Assembly (NCBI RefSeq): GCF_001949145.1
Contig: NW_019091470.1
Coordinates: 314,260 to 378,259 of the forward strand
Reading direction: 5' to 3'
Source of the DNA: Acanthaster planci
Taxonomy: Eukaryota > Echinodermata > Asteroidea > Valvatida > Acanthasteridae
DNA: 64,000 nucleotides
The notes beneath the pieces are model-generated. The model was given only the letters and a program-made list of their open reading frames with translations, made no database searches and was not told where the DNA came from. Below, piece by piece: positions 36,101-48,150 of this stretch. Position 1 is the stretch's first letter. Every line of letters starts with the position of its first letter. The position numbers were made by a program, and so were the translations under genes.

Positions 36101-37869
36101 CCTACATCTGGCAAACGCAAAGATGAAGTCATTTGCGATAAACGTTTGACAAAGTGACTGTCCAGTACTTAGGAAAATGGGAGGAGAACAGTCAAGAGAT
36201 GTTGATTAGTAGAACAACGACAAGGAACACTCAAACTCCAGCCACAAAGACAGGAGTAAACAAGGAGTGGCTGTCAGTTTTGAGCACCAGCTTTGGGAAA
36301 GGTAGCTTCTTAGAAAGTCAGCGTAAATCCCGGGTGGTGCAAAACACCTAACACTTCTCTGGTCACGACTTATGTGGCCATACTCCTTTTCTGCAGTTTC
36401 GTTTCCCGTTTTAAATAAAAAAGTCAAATGGTCACTCTTGCTGCTTTCTCCTTGGTGTCCATGGATATAATGAAATCGTACAAAGAATCCGATTGACAGT
36501 TTTTTTCACTTTCAGTCTATACTCCTTGTAAAAACATAAACACGATGACTAATTTTAAAAGATCGAAAAAAAAGTCTGTTACATAAACGAAAGAAGTGCA
36601 TCTTTCGTACCGGTATTGGTTTAGATTTGTAGGCAAGTATTCTGTGAGAAATGCTTTGAATGTCAACAAGGTCCTAGGAGAATTAAAATTTAATGTTTGA
36701 TTCGATTTAAAAACAGTCATTCAGAAAAGAAATCTTTTCACGGTTCGCAGTAAATGCGTCAACAAGATTATTAAAAGTTTTACAACCCTGTTTGGATAAA
36801 AGTTACACTGGGGGTTATAATAGTTACAATATAACGATAAGGAAATAATTGTGAGGTGATTAAGAATTAAAACACACAAAAAGCAAGAAGCACTATTAGG
36901 TGAGAACCAAGTTGAACGCACAGAAACTGATTTGAGCTTCAAGCTCCCTATTCAGTACTTTATTGCATTTGCAGGATTACAGTCTGTAACTAAACAGGTT
37001 GGTGTGGAGAGAATGCTCTCAATTTTGACCTTTTTCACATAGAAATCTGAAAACAAACCGATGAGGTTGTTGACTCTTCTCGCTTCAGTTCACGTAGCGT
37101 GAACAGATGGGAAAGTACACAGATTTTGGGAAGATTCTTTTATGATTTTCCTTATCAGATTTGTGAATGTATCTGCAAAAGCTGAAGCCAGAGTTACTCA
37201 TTCGGCGCATTATAAACATAGCCACAAACAACATAAGACGAAGTAAGTTTTCATAGCATTAAGAAAAAAGGTACCAAACTTGTGAAGTATTTGAGATCCA
37301 GGAAAACTGGGCAGAATGGTTAATTCACCAGAAGCCAGTTGGAATGGTTACAATCTCTCAATATGATTTTCAGAGTGTAATATTTTATACAAACCATTGT
37401 TATTCGTCTTGAAACTCTCCAAGAAGTTGTTCTCCTCTTGTGCGTGTTCCCTATTCTCCGGAGACGGTGTACACGGCACGGCGGTAGGGGAGGTCGATCC
37501 TGCCCGCTGCCGGCCCCCGTTGTAATCAGTGGGGCTGGGCGGGTGTTGCTGCGAAGGACCCTCCACCAGACATGTCCTTTGCTTCTCGGCCGCCCTGGCT
37601 CCATCTCGCTGGATGCCCAGGATTGCGTCGATGGAGTGGTTTGGTTTGTGGTGGTGGTGGTGATGTTGGTGGCGGGGATGGTGGGTGCTCGTTGGGGTGA
37701 GGTGGTGAGCGGGGAGACAGTGCGAGGGGGCTGGAAAGTCCAACGGGCAAGGTGCGCCAGCGCCCTGGAGCCGACGCTCCATGATGCCATTCATCAGGGG
37801 CGCCGTGACATGGTCGGTCGAGCCCGTGTTGTTAGCAGGAGACACGCACAACTCTAACCCAGATATCAT
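26599..37869 (-). CDS. rax: Retinal homeobox protein Rax/Rx
   Basis: Paired-like transcription factor of anterior neural and eye territories in animals studied. Exons 37395-37869, 32662-33008 and 26599-27117 join in phase to 446 residues. The octapeptide HSIDAILG is at 78-85, preceded by a His-rich run (about 63-74). An acidic Ser/Pro/Gly linker precedes the homeodomain at 229-288 ([60 protein letters not shown]), which is diagnostic of Rx. The Ala/Pro/His-rich tail ends in an OAR motif, [14 protein letters not shown], at about 415-428. The start is the first ATG after an in-frame TAG. The end of exon 1 is the least certain boundary. Introns are 4.4 and 5.5 kb. It lies in the same orientation as otp. 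Confidence 0.96.
27208..27351 (-). mobile_element. Foldback element shared with otp intron 3
   Basis: Begins on the plus strand GGGCAAGTTCGAG. Its reverse complement shares TCGATTTTGCCTGGT, GCACAGGTT, CCAGTGGTCGAC and CGAACTTG in the same order with 55723-55838. The right terminus is worn. It lies 91 bases upstream of rax exon 3. Confidence 0.65.
27630..27930. promoter_or_regulatory. Candidate intronic enhancer in rax
   Basis: Starts with the palindrome TCTAATTAGA (27630-27639), a classical homeodomain site, then CAATTAGCTAAC, AGATTAATTGACGAG and ACTTAATCATCAC. Composition is unlike the AT-rich surroundings. Confidence 0.35.
28882..28992. mobile_element. Short MITE with ACTGTAAAAGG termini
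   Basis: About 110 bp. Left end ATACTGTAAAAGGTGTTG; right end ATAACTTTTGCAGTGT, its imperfect inverse. Internal TTTCAACACC and CGGTGTTGTAAG are inverted AACACC/GGTGTT words. Confidence 0.6.
32662..33008 (-). CDS. rax: rax exon 2 (homeodomain residues 1-46)
   Basis: Acceptor CACCTTCGCAG|GA. Encodes [10 protein letters not shown], an acidic linker with [15 protein letters not shown], and the homeodomain to Gln46. Donor CAG|GTGAGT. Confidence 0.95.
33009..37394. other. rax intron 1
   Basis: 4.4 kb, mostly AT-rich. A mixed-composition block at 35640-36000 stands out (CGTGTTTTTCAGTGGGGAGC, CACCGGGGCGGGGAGG). No repeat or coding segment recognised. Confidence 0.5.
37395..37869 (-). CDS. rax: rax exon 1
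   Basis: 158 codons plus one base with the octapeptide and His run. The TAG directly before the ATG fixes the start. The donor I chose is AATG|GTTTGT (phase 1, matching exon 2). A GAGA|GTTTCA site slightly upstream has the same phase and would shorten the exon by about ten codons. Confidence 0.8.
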
Positions 37870-38387
37870 CTAGCTGCTCTAAGGTTCTATGCGGTTCTTA
37901 AAACCCGAAGAGTCCAACTTGGGAGAAAAAAAATTAAGCGTTGAAACTAAGTAATTTGACTGCAAACCGCAATGAAGTTGCACTTGTCTCCAGCACGTCT
38001 TCAAAAACGCCAACGGGAGTTTTATCAAATCCAAGATTTTTGCCAATCCAAACAAGGCCAAATCATGGCCATGACTACAAGCAGTCCAGGGCTTTGATGC
38101 GGCAAGAAAAAGGGAAACTTCGGCAATGCCAAGTTGCTTGTTCGAAGCCGGGTAGAGATATCGTCAGTTTCCCAATGGGCTTACCAGCACTTTGCAGCGC
38201 TACCTTACTGCAGCGTTTCTGTCTTCCTACCGTCTCTTCGAATTTATCCTCGATACATCCAGCAATCATCTCTTTTTGAAGAAAAAAAAATAATGTCTTG
38301 TTTGGATAGGTGTCATCTGCACTTGGGTGCGAGGCAGTGACCAGACCGCCACACGCTGATATACACGGCAGGGAGTCCCATAGCATG

Positions 38388-38495
38388 CGTCGGGCCGATC
38401 AATGAATTATTCAAACTAGAGGGGGCGCGGTATCTGCTTGTGGACGCCAGTGACTGACAGCCAATTATCAACCAATTAGGTCAAATAGGGAGACG
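38388..38495. promoter_or_regulatory. rax upstream candidate promoter/enhancer
   Basis: About 520 bases upstream of the rax ATG. Contains GATCAATGAATTATTC, CTAGAGGGGGCGCGG and CAGCCAATTATCAACCAATT, i.e. two CCAAT words fused to ATTA words. The transcription start itself could not be located. Confidence 0.35.
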
Positions 38496-41400
38496 ATTTA
38501 TCTTTTGCGAATATACTGCTCGCTGTAAACTGTTGTTGGACTCATCGTTCTGTTGGATTTTTTCTTTCAATCTTTTGAAATCTCTTCATTATTTATCAAC
38601 GTTGGCTGGTGGCCACTGATAACAAGCAGTAACGTCCCCTCTAGAAAACAGAGTAGATACCAAAGCGGTAATTCTTATTAAGGTAAAGCAAAATTATGCT
38701 TTGTCATAGCATACGTTTGGTAATAGGCCCAGCACCATTTTTGTGTAACCTCTAAGAGAAAGCTCTCATTACGAGTAAATATAGCTCGCAGAATGGAGAA
38801 GGAAAACGCAGCTTTTCTCTGAGTGGGAAAACAAGGCTTTATACATACGTGTGTAATTATACAATCTCTGTTATCAAACCTGAAGAAAAACAAGAAGTCC
38901 GTGGACCATGAGAGTATTTTTGTTAAGTTTGTTACAACAGTCAAAAGGTATTATAAAACTTGAGTCGTAAAACAAAAACAAAGGGTTTTCGTCCACATTA
39001 TCTCCTGGAGAACCCGGCTGAGGATTTCAGTTGTTCTGCTAACATACGCCCCCTTTCGAATACAATCAAAATTTGTGTAAGCATGTTCAACTCTCGGGGC
39101 CCAAGTCCCTAAAACCAAAACTATACATAAGCAGGCCTTGAATTTGGAGAACTCTTAACAAAATTATTACTAGATTTATATATCAGTTTGACATAATACT
39201 TCACTCCAATGCTCATCTGCGCTCTGGATGCTTAATCCGAATAGACACCATTACTGCAATGAAATCACGCTCAAGTGCGCACGTGCTGAACTTGGTGCGT
39301 GATCGTTGAAGAGAGGTGTGGTGAACGCGTACCGGGGAGGGGGGGTGTAATCCTGTGAGGACACAGCAGATAAGTACTCCGAAGTTACATGTACAGCTGA
39401 TGCACCAGTTCGATACTGAGCGGAGGTCGTTCGAGAACGAATCACGCGTGCCAGCCGACGCAGAACAGCTCTGATAGGGCAGACCTCGCGGGCGCGCGTA
39501 TTGCTGCCCCCGAATGACCTCGGATGCGCTTCATTTTGGGCCTGCGCTGCTAGGTAACCGACCTGGCTGATTCTCTTGTCTACGCATTACTCAGTGGACG
39601 TTTTTGTTTCACATCGATTTTGATCTTGATCAGAAATCCTGATGCTGGTTCGATCCATCCATTAGGCGGGTTCAGGTGTCAGTGAACTTCAACGACGGAT
39701 CACTGATCGTGATCCGGATCCGTGTGAAATACACAGACCCACATAGACCAATATCGAGAGCAGAATACTTGCCAACTTACGGCACGGACTAAACGATTCC
39801 ATGCATAATTTTGGGCATAGTTTTGAGACCTTTATTGGTTGAGTCGTGTTTTACAGAAAAAAAGTTGACGACAGTCGAGCTCTGTTCTTGCACCGCACAG
39901 CACGACCCGTCTTGTCATCTAAACCGAGGTAAATTATATGATTAAACTGACTAAGTATATGGAACCAGCAGCCGTGATTGGACCTGTCGAATCTTGATTC
40001 AATCTCGTCCCGAGATCGCGTCCTCAAAAGACAGCGGGGAAACGAGAAAATGAGGTGTTAATTTTCTCGTTTGGCTCCTCGACCGCTGTGCCTGTCTGTA
40101 AGTGAAATGGTTTCCCGGCAGAAGCCGCGGTGACTGTAACCTTAATTTCTCTCTTCCAATAATAAAGTCAATTTTTGAAATCCAATGTACGTAATGGACC
40201 ATTACACAGGAAGAACGTCCATTCCGGATGTTTGACGACTGTTGCATGCCTGAAGAAAAGAGCCCTAAAGCTTTTTTTTTAGGATAAGTGCTGACAAGTT
40301 TTACCTGATGCTGTTCTTAAAAATTGATGGACACATTTTCTCAGCCGCCATTTGCCTCAAAAATTTCAAAACAAAATAAATGATTGCAAAATTACAGGTT
40401 GCCCATGGACAGCAAGGCAGATCCGACAACTGAGATAACTGACGAATATAAACAACAACTGTTGCCAAAAGGATAGCAGGTACTCTTAGGAAAAGCCAGA
40501 TCAGAAACGGCGTATAGGTCATTGGCGGAGTTGACGTTACAGACAGAAAATCAAACGAATGGTAAATTGAAATGAGATGACGTGAATCATACACGGGAAC
40601 GTTCCTGCTGAGAATCAGTCGCAGTGGTGAAAGGCTCTCAAACATTACAAATGTTTGACAAGGCCATGCAGATATAAATTTTTATTCCGGGAGACCATAG
40701 AAGGATATGCCTCTTTACTCCACTTGGGTCGATTTATGAACCCAACTTTCAGTGCGCCGAACCTTCTGTGTAATAACCATTTTACATTTAATTATATATA
40801 ATCGGCTCCTAATGTCTGTTCAGACCAATACTTCGATTTTGCATTTGGTTTGTTACATTTTATCAAAATCCACAGGACCTGTTTCGTAAGTATGATTTGT
40901 TTTCTGGATAAATTTTACAAATCTGTGAAGTCTTACTTGACACCAGAGGTATGGTTTTTGCGTCTATTGGAAGCAAAACTGAAACTCAAGATTCACTTCA
41001 TGTCGCGTGTTTTTCAGTGGTTCCCCGAAAGGATTTTTTACCGAGTACCAGTTGCAATTGGTCTATCGAAATCGAGTACGTTTGTCGTCGGTATTGCGAA
41101 TGTTATCGTTAGTGCCTATGTTTTGCCAGTCTGAAGGCTGATTGGGTGTCCTTCGAATATAGAGGCATGAAAATTCGATTTCCAAGTCTCTTGAAATTCA
41201 GTGGCGCTCGGAGCGTCTATCGTTAATGATTTTAACATGTGTTTGTCGTATCCGCAAAGTGCAACTGTGACTGCATAGTATCTACCGTGAAAATCCGTCG
41301 AATGAAAATGATTGTGTGTTCCACGGTGAGTAATTTCGTCAAACTAAACTCCACTGCCTGTCAAGTCTTCCGGACGAAATTGGTTTGGGACAGCATTTAA

Positions 41401-42289
41401 GTCCGACCTAACGAGCTTGCAAATGACTTTAAAATAACGGAGGAGCGGTTATTAGGTTTAATTACGGCGTAATGAATCGTGTTACGGCGATTGGTGTCCA
41501 TCTGGATGACCTGGAACAGAACACAAGGAGGGTTGGTGTGCGTGGATAGATCAGGCCCAGTGGGACGATTTAAATCTAGTGACGATTTAGTTTAACTTTT
41601 GTTTTCGTCGTCCATTCAGCACTGTGGTCTCCGTGCTTAATTGAGAAACGTCATTTCCCACGGATTTTCTCCGTATAGCTCAAGTACTGTGTGTTTCCCA
41701 CGAACTGAATGGTTACTATAAGAAAGGAAGGTTGGAAGCTGTGGACAATACCGACAGCTCGCATTGCAGTGATATGTTGACGAAAGTTGGCGCTTTAATT
41801 GCTTCATTAAGAAAAAGAGAGGAGGCATCACTTTAAAAAAAAATGGCGCCGAGTTGCTGGACTATTTTCGAAGATGATCATCTTACATGGAAAGTTTTGC
41901 CCCAAAGTCATCAAATCAACCACCGAAGTTGAACAAAAACACGAAGGACGACGCGAATAAGCTTTAGTTTGATGAGTGCCTGAAACAATTTTGGCCAGGT
42001 TTTTCTTTTTACATTGAAGGTGACATCACTCTTGTCTCTGGCAGATTGGAATTATAGATATTAATATCGCAGATCAAGTGCCTGGCATCGTTGTCAGATG
42101 AGAACCGACCTTGGTCAAGTGGCTGGTAGCCTGCTCAAGCGTCGGAATGATATGCATCACGAGTCCGGAAACCAGTCGAAATTTTAAACAGGACAGCTAT
42201 CCAATCTGTATAGCCCGGTATGTTTTTGTGTCGGCTCGCCATGCCCAGTCTGTTTATCTCCTATGACCAGGGCCACAGCTTAAAAACCA

Positions 42290-42450
42290 TTCAGCTCAAA
42301 ATCGTTACTCGGGCGAAGGGCCTAATTAATGGGGTTCTACGGATCATGGAATAAAGGCTGGTTTCCGTCTCACTGACTCCATTGGACTCCGCTAATCTGT
42401 TCACAATATCGCTAATTTGACAGTTGTCTATGAATTATTCCCAGTGACGT
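42290..42450. promoter_or_regulatory. Candidate regulatory block
   Basis: Contains GGGCCTAATTAATGGGGTTC, CCGCTAATCTG, ATATCGCTAATTTGACAG and TATGAATTATTCCC, i.e. four homeodomain-type words in 160 bases of mixed composition. Function is inference. Confidence 0.3.
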
Positions 42451-44789
42451 GTTGGACAGTGTGTTCTAACGGTTTTACCGTGGGCTAGCTATTCTTTTCA
42501 CCCGTGGGCCTTTGTTGGTACTCGCGCTAAGCCCTGGCTGGATCGGTCTCGAGCGGCCTTGGCGAAATAACATTAAAGTTAGTGCATAGACGAGTTCAGC
42601 CCAGGCCCTTCCTCTCTCGGTCCGGCCCCGCTGGGTCGATAGATATAGAGAGCCACGGCGGCTTGTGCCGGGCACAATCAGCGCAGTGGCGTGGCTGTCA
42701 GGACAGGTTAGTGTCCCCCCCTACCGACGGCTGACATCGACTCGCCGATGGCACGGCTTACGAGCGAGCCATGCCCCTTCAGTGAAATCAAATCATCATT
42801 CATGCGTGAGTCCTTACGCTAGCCAGTCAGGAAGGGATACTCTCTGATCACACTGGAATAATGTAAAAAGACACGCAACTCACAATGGGGGGGGGGTATA
42901 TATGTATTTGAAACACTGTAGCAGATTTGATGTTGCAACTGGTGGTATGGACGAACCGTCGGCAGTGACATCATGAAATTCCCACGATCCTCCTTTAAAA
43001 GAGACATAAAATATGATTTTTATGATTTGAATGTATGTCTTCTTGTAGTTTTTCTTATGCACTTTTGACAAGAAGTGCCTTGTGGGACAGAAGCGAAATG
43101 GCACCCTGTACACAGTGCTGATTAAAGGATTTTCTACGAATTCGGAGATCATCAGAAAAACTACACCTGCTTGCCTGGTTTTCTATTACTGGCGTGCATT
43201 GCCTCAAAACAATTATTTCTCCGTTCTTCTTATCCTTACTACAAAAGACACCACTTCCACATTCAACAGCATAGGTCAAAATGATTCAGGAAACCCTCAC
43301 TCCTAATTTCAGGACGCACGCAGAATGTAAAATCTGTGCACGATGGAGAAAGGGTGATTCAGTTAGTTTCAGAAATCTCGCAACGAGGCCACTTATGGTT
43401 GGAGCGGAGCTCCTCTGCAAAGATGCTCCCGCGCGCAAAACTGCGTGGAAGAAGCAGAAAGCTGTAGAAATGCCTGTCTAAAAATCATCCCATAGACCAG
43501 TTATTGCTAATATTTTAAATCCACAAGATAAAAACAAATTAGGACTTGGGATAGACGCGACAAATAACACCGATCGACGAGGCATTAATATCCGATGGTA
43601 AATTCCCACGATTACAAAGATGCTGAGTTTCTACATTAATGCTCGGAATAAGTCTATCATAACAGAGTCCCTTTGGGAGATGTTCTGTTCAGTGACCTTT
43701 TGATAATGGGAATTATGATAAAACTTGTGTTTGTGCAACAGCGTCAGGAGTAATATAAAACCTTGTAGTTTTTGTTAAGGATTTTGGTAAGCAGTTGCAA
43801 AGCCACACTGCGCAGGTTAGTGCCCCGTCGAGAGTCAATGAATTCAGGAATAATTACGGGGCTTAATGCTCAGGGTTGTCGGCGTAAAACACTTCGAAAA
43901 GTCCGCCATTGTCAGGCTGCCATAGGGGAACAAACACCGTCAAAATGAGGCACATTGTTTCACTCTGACACACCGACACCTCGCTGTGTTGAGGGGATAA
44001 TCTCCACCTCGATTTTTTTTGGAAGGCGGCCGAAATTATGAGTTAAGTATTGCCCGTAATTGGGTAAACACATGAAACACCTGCCGAAACAGCCTGTTGA
44101 CAGCGTTTGTGAGAACGAGCTAGTGACGATTTTTTTACGCGGCAGGCTACCATAGAGCGGATGATTTTACAGTCACGAGAAAAAATACATACTCCAACCT
44201 TCTTATTTGCCCAAAATGGCGATATGAAGTTTCTAGCGATCAACGAAATTTATATGGATAAAAATACATGTATCAAATTGTAACTGTCATTTGACACAGG
44301 ATGACGTCATCATGACTTCAACCTTGCAGACTCACCTTGGGAGCAGGCCCTGTTCATACCAACTTTCAGGTTTTTGGCGTAGTACCCTGTTCGGAAAACG
44401 GTGGCCTTTTGGTAATAAATAAAAAAGTTTATTGTCTGGAAGACAAAACAAGGGAAGAAAATAGGAAACGTACGACTTCAAAAAGATAATTGTGTTGAGC
44501 CCAATCGCCACCGAAATGCCAAGTTTGAATATGGCAGTGCATCTGCCACGTGTTTAGGGCTTTGTGCACGAATATCGCCCTCAACGGTGACAAAAGAGAG
44601 AGACCGAACATATGCTTACGTATGTTCAACCCTTCCACTTAGTTTGTGCGCATGCGCTAAAATTCGGCAAAGTCGATGTCATGTTCTGTTAATTTATATA
44701 ACGGCTTTTGCCCTTACCCAACGTACATATTGATAAACACTGTATGCTCAGTGCTTGTCCGAGAGGTTGCGAAAAAAGTCAAAAGCTTA

Positions 44790-44858
44790 CTCGGGTGGGA
44801 CTCAAACCCACGACCTCCTGCTTACTAGTGCAGACGTCTTAACCACTCAACCACCGAG
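44790..44858 (-). repeat. tRNA-derived SINE head
   Basis: Minus strand reads CTCGGTGGTTGAGTGGTTAA at the 5' end (Pol III A-box) and GTGGGTTTGAGTCCCAC further on (B-box and T-arm), closed by CTCGG/CCGAG pairing. The anticodon arm does not form a proper 7-base loop and the acceptor stem is incomplete, so I call a tRNA-derived SINE or pseudo-tRNA rather than a working tRNA gene. Confidence 0.6.
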
Positions 44859-45284
44859 CTTGTCTGTTGACCACTGAGCAAGTCTGTTGCTTGTTAAAAT
44901 GGCGACGCCAGCCATCAATTGACTACACCAAAATCTATGTGCGGAGATCTTCTGCACTGTGTAAACGTTTGCTGATTTCAAAGAAATAAAATTAGGCTGC
45001 AGATTTTTATTTTGTGATGTGTTTCTTGTTAATTAAAGGTGACATTTGAGAGAAAATGGGGTAAAAGATGTCTGTGTGTCTCAACGTAAAAAAGGGTATT
45101 TTTAAACTTGAAAATCTGAATTGTTCTCCAATTGGTCCACACATGTTGCATATCCTGATTACTGAAAGAGTGTCTGAAAAAGGTTACCCTGCTGTGTTTA
45201 AGCTATTGCAACTTGTCCTTTGTTAGTTTCAATTTCAATTTTGGCTCTCTGTCGACCGGTCGCCCATTGTTTTAATTGTGCACA

Positions 45285-45348
45285 TGTGCAAGTTCATGTA
45301 CATGTACTGTGCATGTACATGTACAATGTACAATGTACATGTACTCCA
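45285..45348. repeat. Self-complementary ATGTAC tract
   Basis: Runs of CATGTACATGTAC and ACAATGTACAATGTACATG over about 60 bases, nearly all palindromic. Related words recur at 47693-47715 and 49456-49480. Confidence 0.7.
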
Positions 45349-46756
45349 TCAACGCACGAAGCTACTACGGACAAAATGATTCTCGTGCAAGATATTAAAT
45401 TCGCAATAACTTGAAAATACTACCGATGTTTTTATTAGACCTTAATACGCATGACACTTTATTTTGTTTGTTTGGATAAACTGGAGAAGTTGTATTAAAA
45501 CGGAAAAGACCATGGATGTATTTTCTTTCCAATCTGATTGCGTTTATTTTTTGTAAAAATCACTTTTTCAAAATTTGTTTCAATTTTTGTGCAACTGGGT
45601 TCGTACAATGCAGTGGTTTAATGTTGTCTAATCCATTTTTAGTAATCAGGTTATCTTCGTGAACTTTGTTTGTGTTTTGTTAAAAATACTTATGATCTTC
45701 ATCCGCGAAAAGTAATGTCAGAGCGATGTTCGACGTCGCCTGCCTCGAAATCCACAGTAAAGTGATCGAGTACGCATGCGCTATAGCTCTCAACTAAGTG
45801 GTGCGCAAGGGCATGGGAGTAAACATACGTGAAGCGCTTGAACGCTGGTTCAGTCGCGCGTCTTGTGGTCCTATGAAAACCTTACACACCGCCCATACTA
45901 CTCTGCGTGAGGTAGGTTTCAGTCGTTTCTTGGTGACAACGCCCCCTATGTAGTTCATGCATTAGGTTCCTCTTGTTGAAGTCGCAACTGCCCTTGCAAA
46001 CCTTATGGTGACATCTCCATTTTCGTCGGTGTACTTTTATTTGAGAATTCATCGCTCAAAATACTCTGCACTGACCCCAAAGCGAGTAGGCTTCTCTCGT
46101 ACTATATTTATATTCATGGGCCCATTAAGTCCTATAGCAGGAAATATTGGCCAACCATGGTGCAGCTGTACACGATTTTCTGAGACAAGTAATCAACTAG
46201 TGAGTCGTCTAAATAACCCTGCACTCAGGTGCAGAGTTAGTCGAGATATGGTCGACCACAGTTTGTGCTCGGACTTTCTCCTTCATAACAAGTCTCGTCA
46301 AACGCCCTCTATATTCCCAATTGACCCATTTCCGCGAGAAAAAATTTGGCTCAAATGTGCAATAATTTCAGCATACCGTGAGGGCGCACTTTATTTCAGG
46401 TGTACAGCAATGCTCGTGTCAAAGACAAGGATAATTAATAGGTTCTCAGTACTACTGATATTGGGTTGCTGTTCGATCAGCAAACATACAGCTGGCAAAG
46501 TACTAGAACACGTACCAGCATGCATGGCTGGGGTTTCTGGCTTCCAAGCTCCAAGTCAGTATTGTAAGCAATTTGTTCGTGGTGTTACTTCCAAGTGAAA
46601 GGATACTTTTGCAGTGGCAACAATAAATCTGCAGGGGCGTTCCTGGCGGTTTAATAGGGAAGGACATGAAACACGACTCTCCCATTCTCTGCTTTCAGCG
46701 TTATCTTCAAAACAAATATTTATGTGTACTGTGGGCAAAAAGGGGCCGCTGTAAAC

Positions 46757-46815
46757 AGCGCCACCTGTTGCCCCGCTGTGCTCCACTGACGCCTTTAAAC
46801 AGCGCCCCCTGGTAT
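46757..46815 (-). promoter_or_regulatory. Tandem pair of CTCF-like motifs
   Basis: Minus-strand GCAACAGGTGGCGCT (46757-46771) and ATACCAGGGGGCGCT (46801-46815) each agree with CCASYAGRKGGCRSY at 13 of 15 positions, in the same orientation and 44 bases apart. They lie in the middle of the rax-otp interval, where an insulator or loop anchor would be plausible. Confidence 0.45.
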
Positions 46816-48091
46816 GCAAACTGGAATTTTTTCAACCCCCTCCCTCGATCTTTTTCAAACCTGAAGCCCTCGACAGGATCAAGAGTTAAACTGTCGGCGA
46901 ATTTTCATTACGGAGGCTCCTCTAACTGGTCGAACGACGCCGAGCAAGAGAGAAAAAAAAGAACAAAAATAGAACAAAAAGCGAGAGAATTTCAAACAGG
47001 GCGGCATGCCAGTTATAGGAGTGCCTACGCTCAGTGTTTCAGAATTGAACAGTTCCTTTTTACGTATATTTTTCAACTATTTTGCCTTTGTGTTTTTCTC
47101 TTTAAATATTTGCACTAAGCCAGTTCACTTTCAGATTAACCCCAGTTTAACCCTTCCTCGGTTATTAAAGTAAACAATTTATAAAATAACTACAAATGTG
47201 ACAATTCATGTACAGCTTTAGAGAACAGATTAATTGTTCAGAAACTTACCTATCGGTAGTTTCCAGATGATATTCCAAATGCAAGTATTGTCCAAGCGAA
47301 ATAATTTCCTACGGCGACAGAGGGATATCGATGAGTAAGCATGTAATTCCAAGTTTGTGAACGTGGTCTTCATCTGAGGAGACAGTGAACCGTGGTCACC
47401 AATCAACCGCTTACCACACATGCTTGCTGGTGCTTGCTAGCTCGTGGTGTAAACAGTCCCGAACTCTGGACAGTCATATCGATCGCGTTGACAACTTGAA
47501 TCCAACATATTTCCGTTGCTAACTTATAAATCCATTTGGTGAAGTAACGAAGACAGAGTGTGCACCCTATGGTGGTCCACTGTCGACAGCATGTTTCTGT
47601 GTGTGACTCGATCACATGAACCTTGCAAGTGAATGAAACAAAAAACAGTTGTGCACGAATACAACTGAAGAATACACGGTGCTCTTATGCACGTGCACAT
47701 GTACATGTACGTAGCTAGCCAACGCTGGACTATGCATCGAATTCATCTCATGGCTCAAAGCATTAATAAAAGCATTTTGTTCTCTTGTACAGTGGATAAT
47801 AGTAGGAGGGGGCTATGGTTTGTAGTCGGAGAAATGACTCACTGAAAGGCCGAAATGCTTTCATGGGAATGGCTCTGACACTTAGCGTCTTTGGCCATTT
47901 GAACGAAAGAATTCCAACCTTTTTCTTTTCTTAACAAAGCAGCGCCAGCTCCTGATTTTGGAAACAAAATCGATGTATATTATGTATGCATCTGTCCATG
48001 CGCACTGCTGGTGCACGACACGCATGTCGCTACTTTCTCCTCGGCAGCGGTCCTTCGTGATAGCGACCTCAAGAGTTCTGCCAAAAACAGG

Positions 48092-48106
48092 GACGACGAC
48101 GACAAC

Positions 48107-48137
<31 letters not shown>

Positions 48138-48150
48138 GCAGCAGCAGCAG
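48092..48150. repeat. Trinucleotide microsatellite (GAC/AAC/AGC)n
   Basis: GAC repeats, then about ten AAC units, a GAC interruption and five to six AGC units. It keeps a reading frame open by chance. Confidence 0.9.

Noticed and set aside
44790-44858. Working tRNA-Thr (AGT) gene
   Set aside because: The A and B boxes are good, but the anticodon loop has eight bases and the acceptor stem is incomplete; a SINE or pseudogene is more likely.
46005-46598. 197-codon open frame on the plus strand between rax and otp
   Set aside because: No known domain, low-complexity bias or splice context; composition looks like chance. I would reconsider with transcript evidence.
48092-48150. Poly-Thr/Ala coding tract
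   Set aside because: It is a trinucleotide microsatellite that opens frames on both strands by chance.
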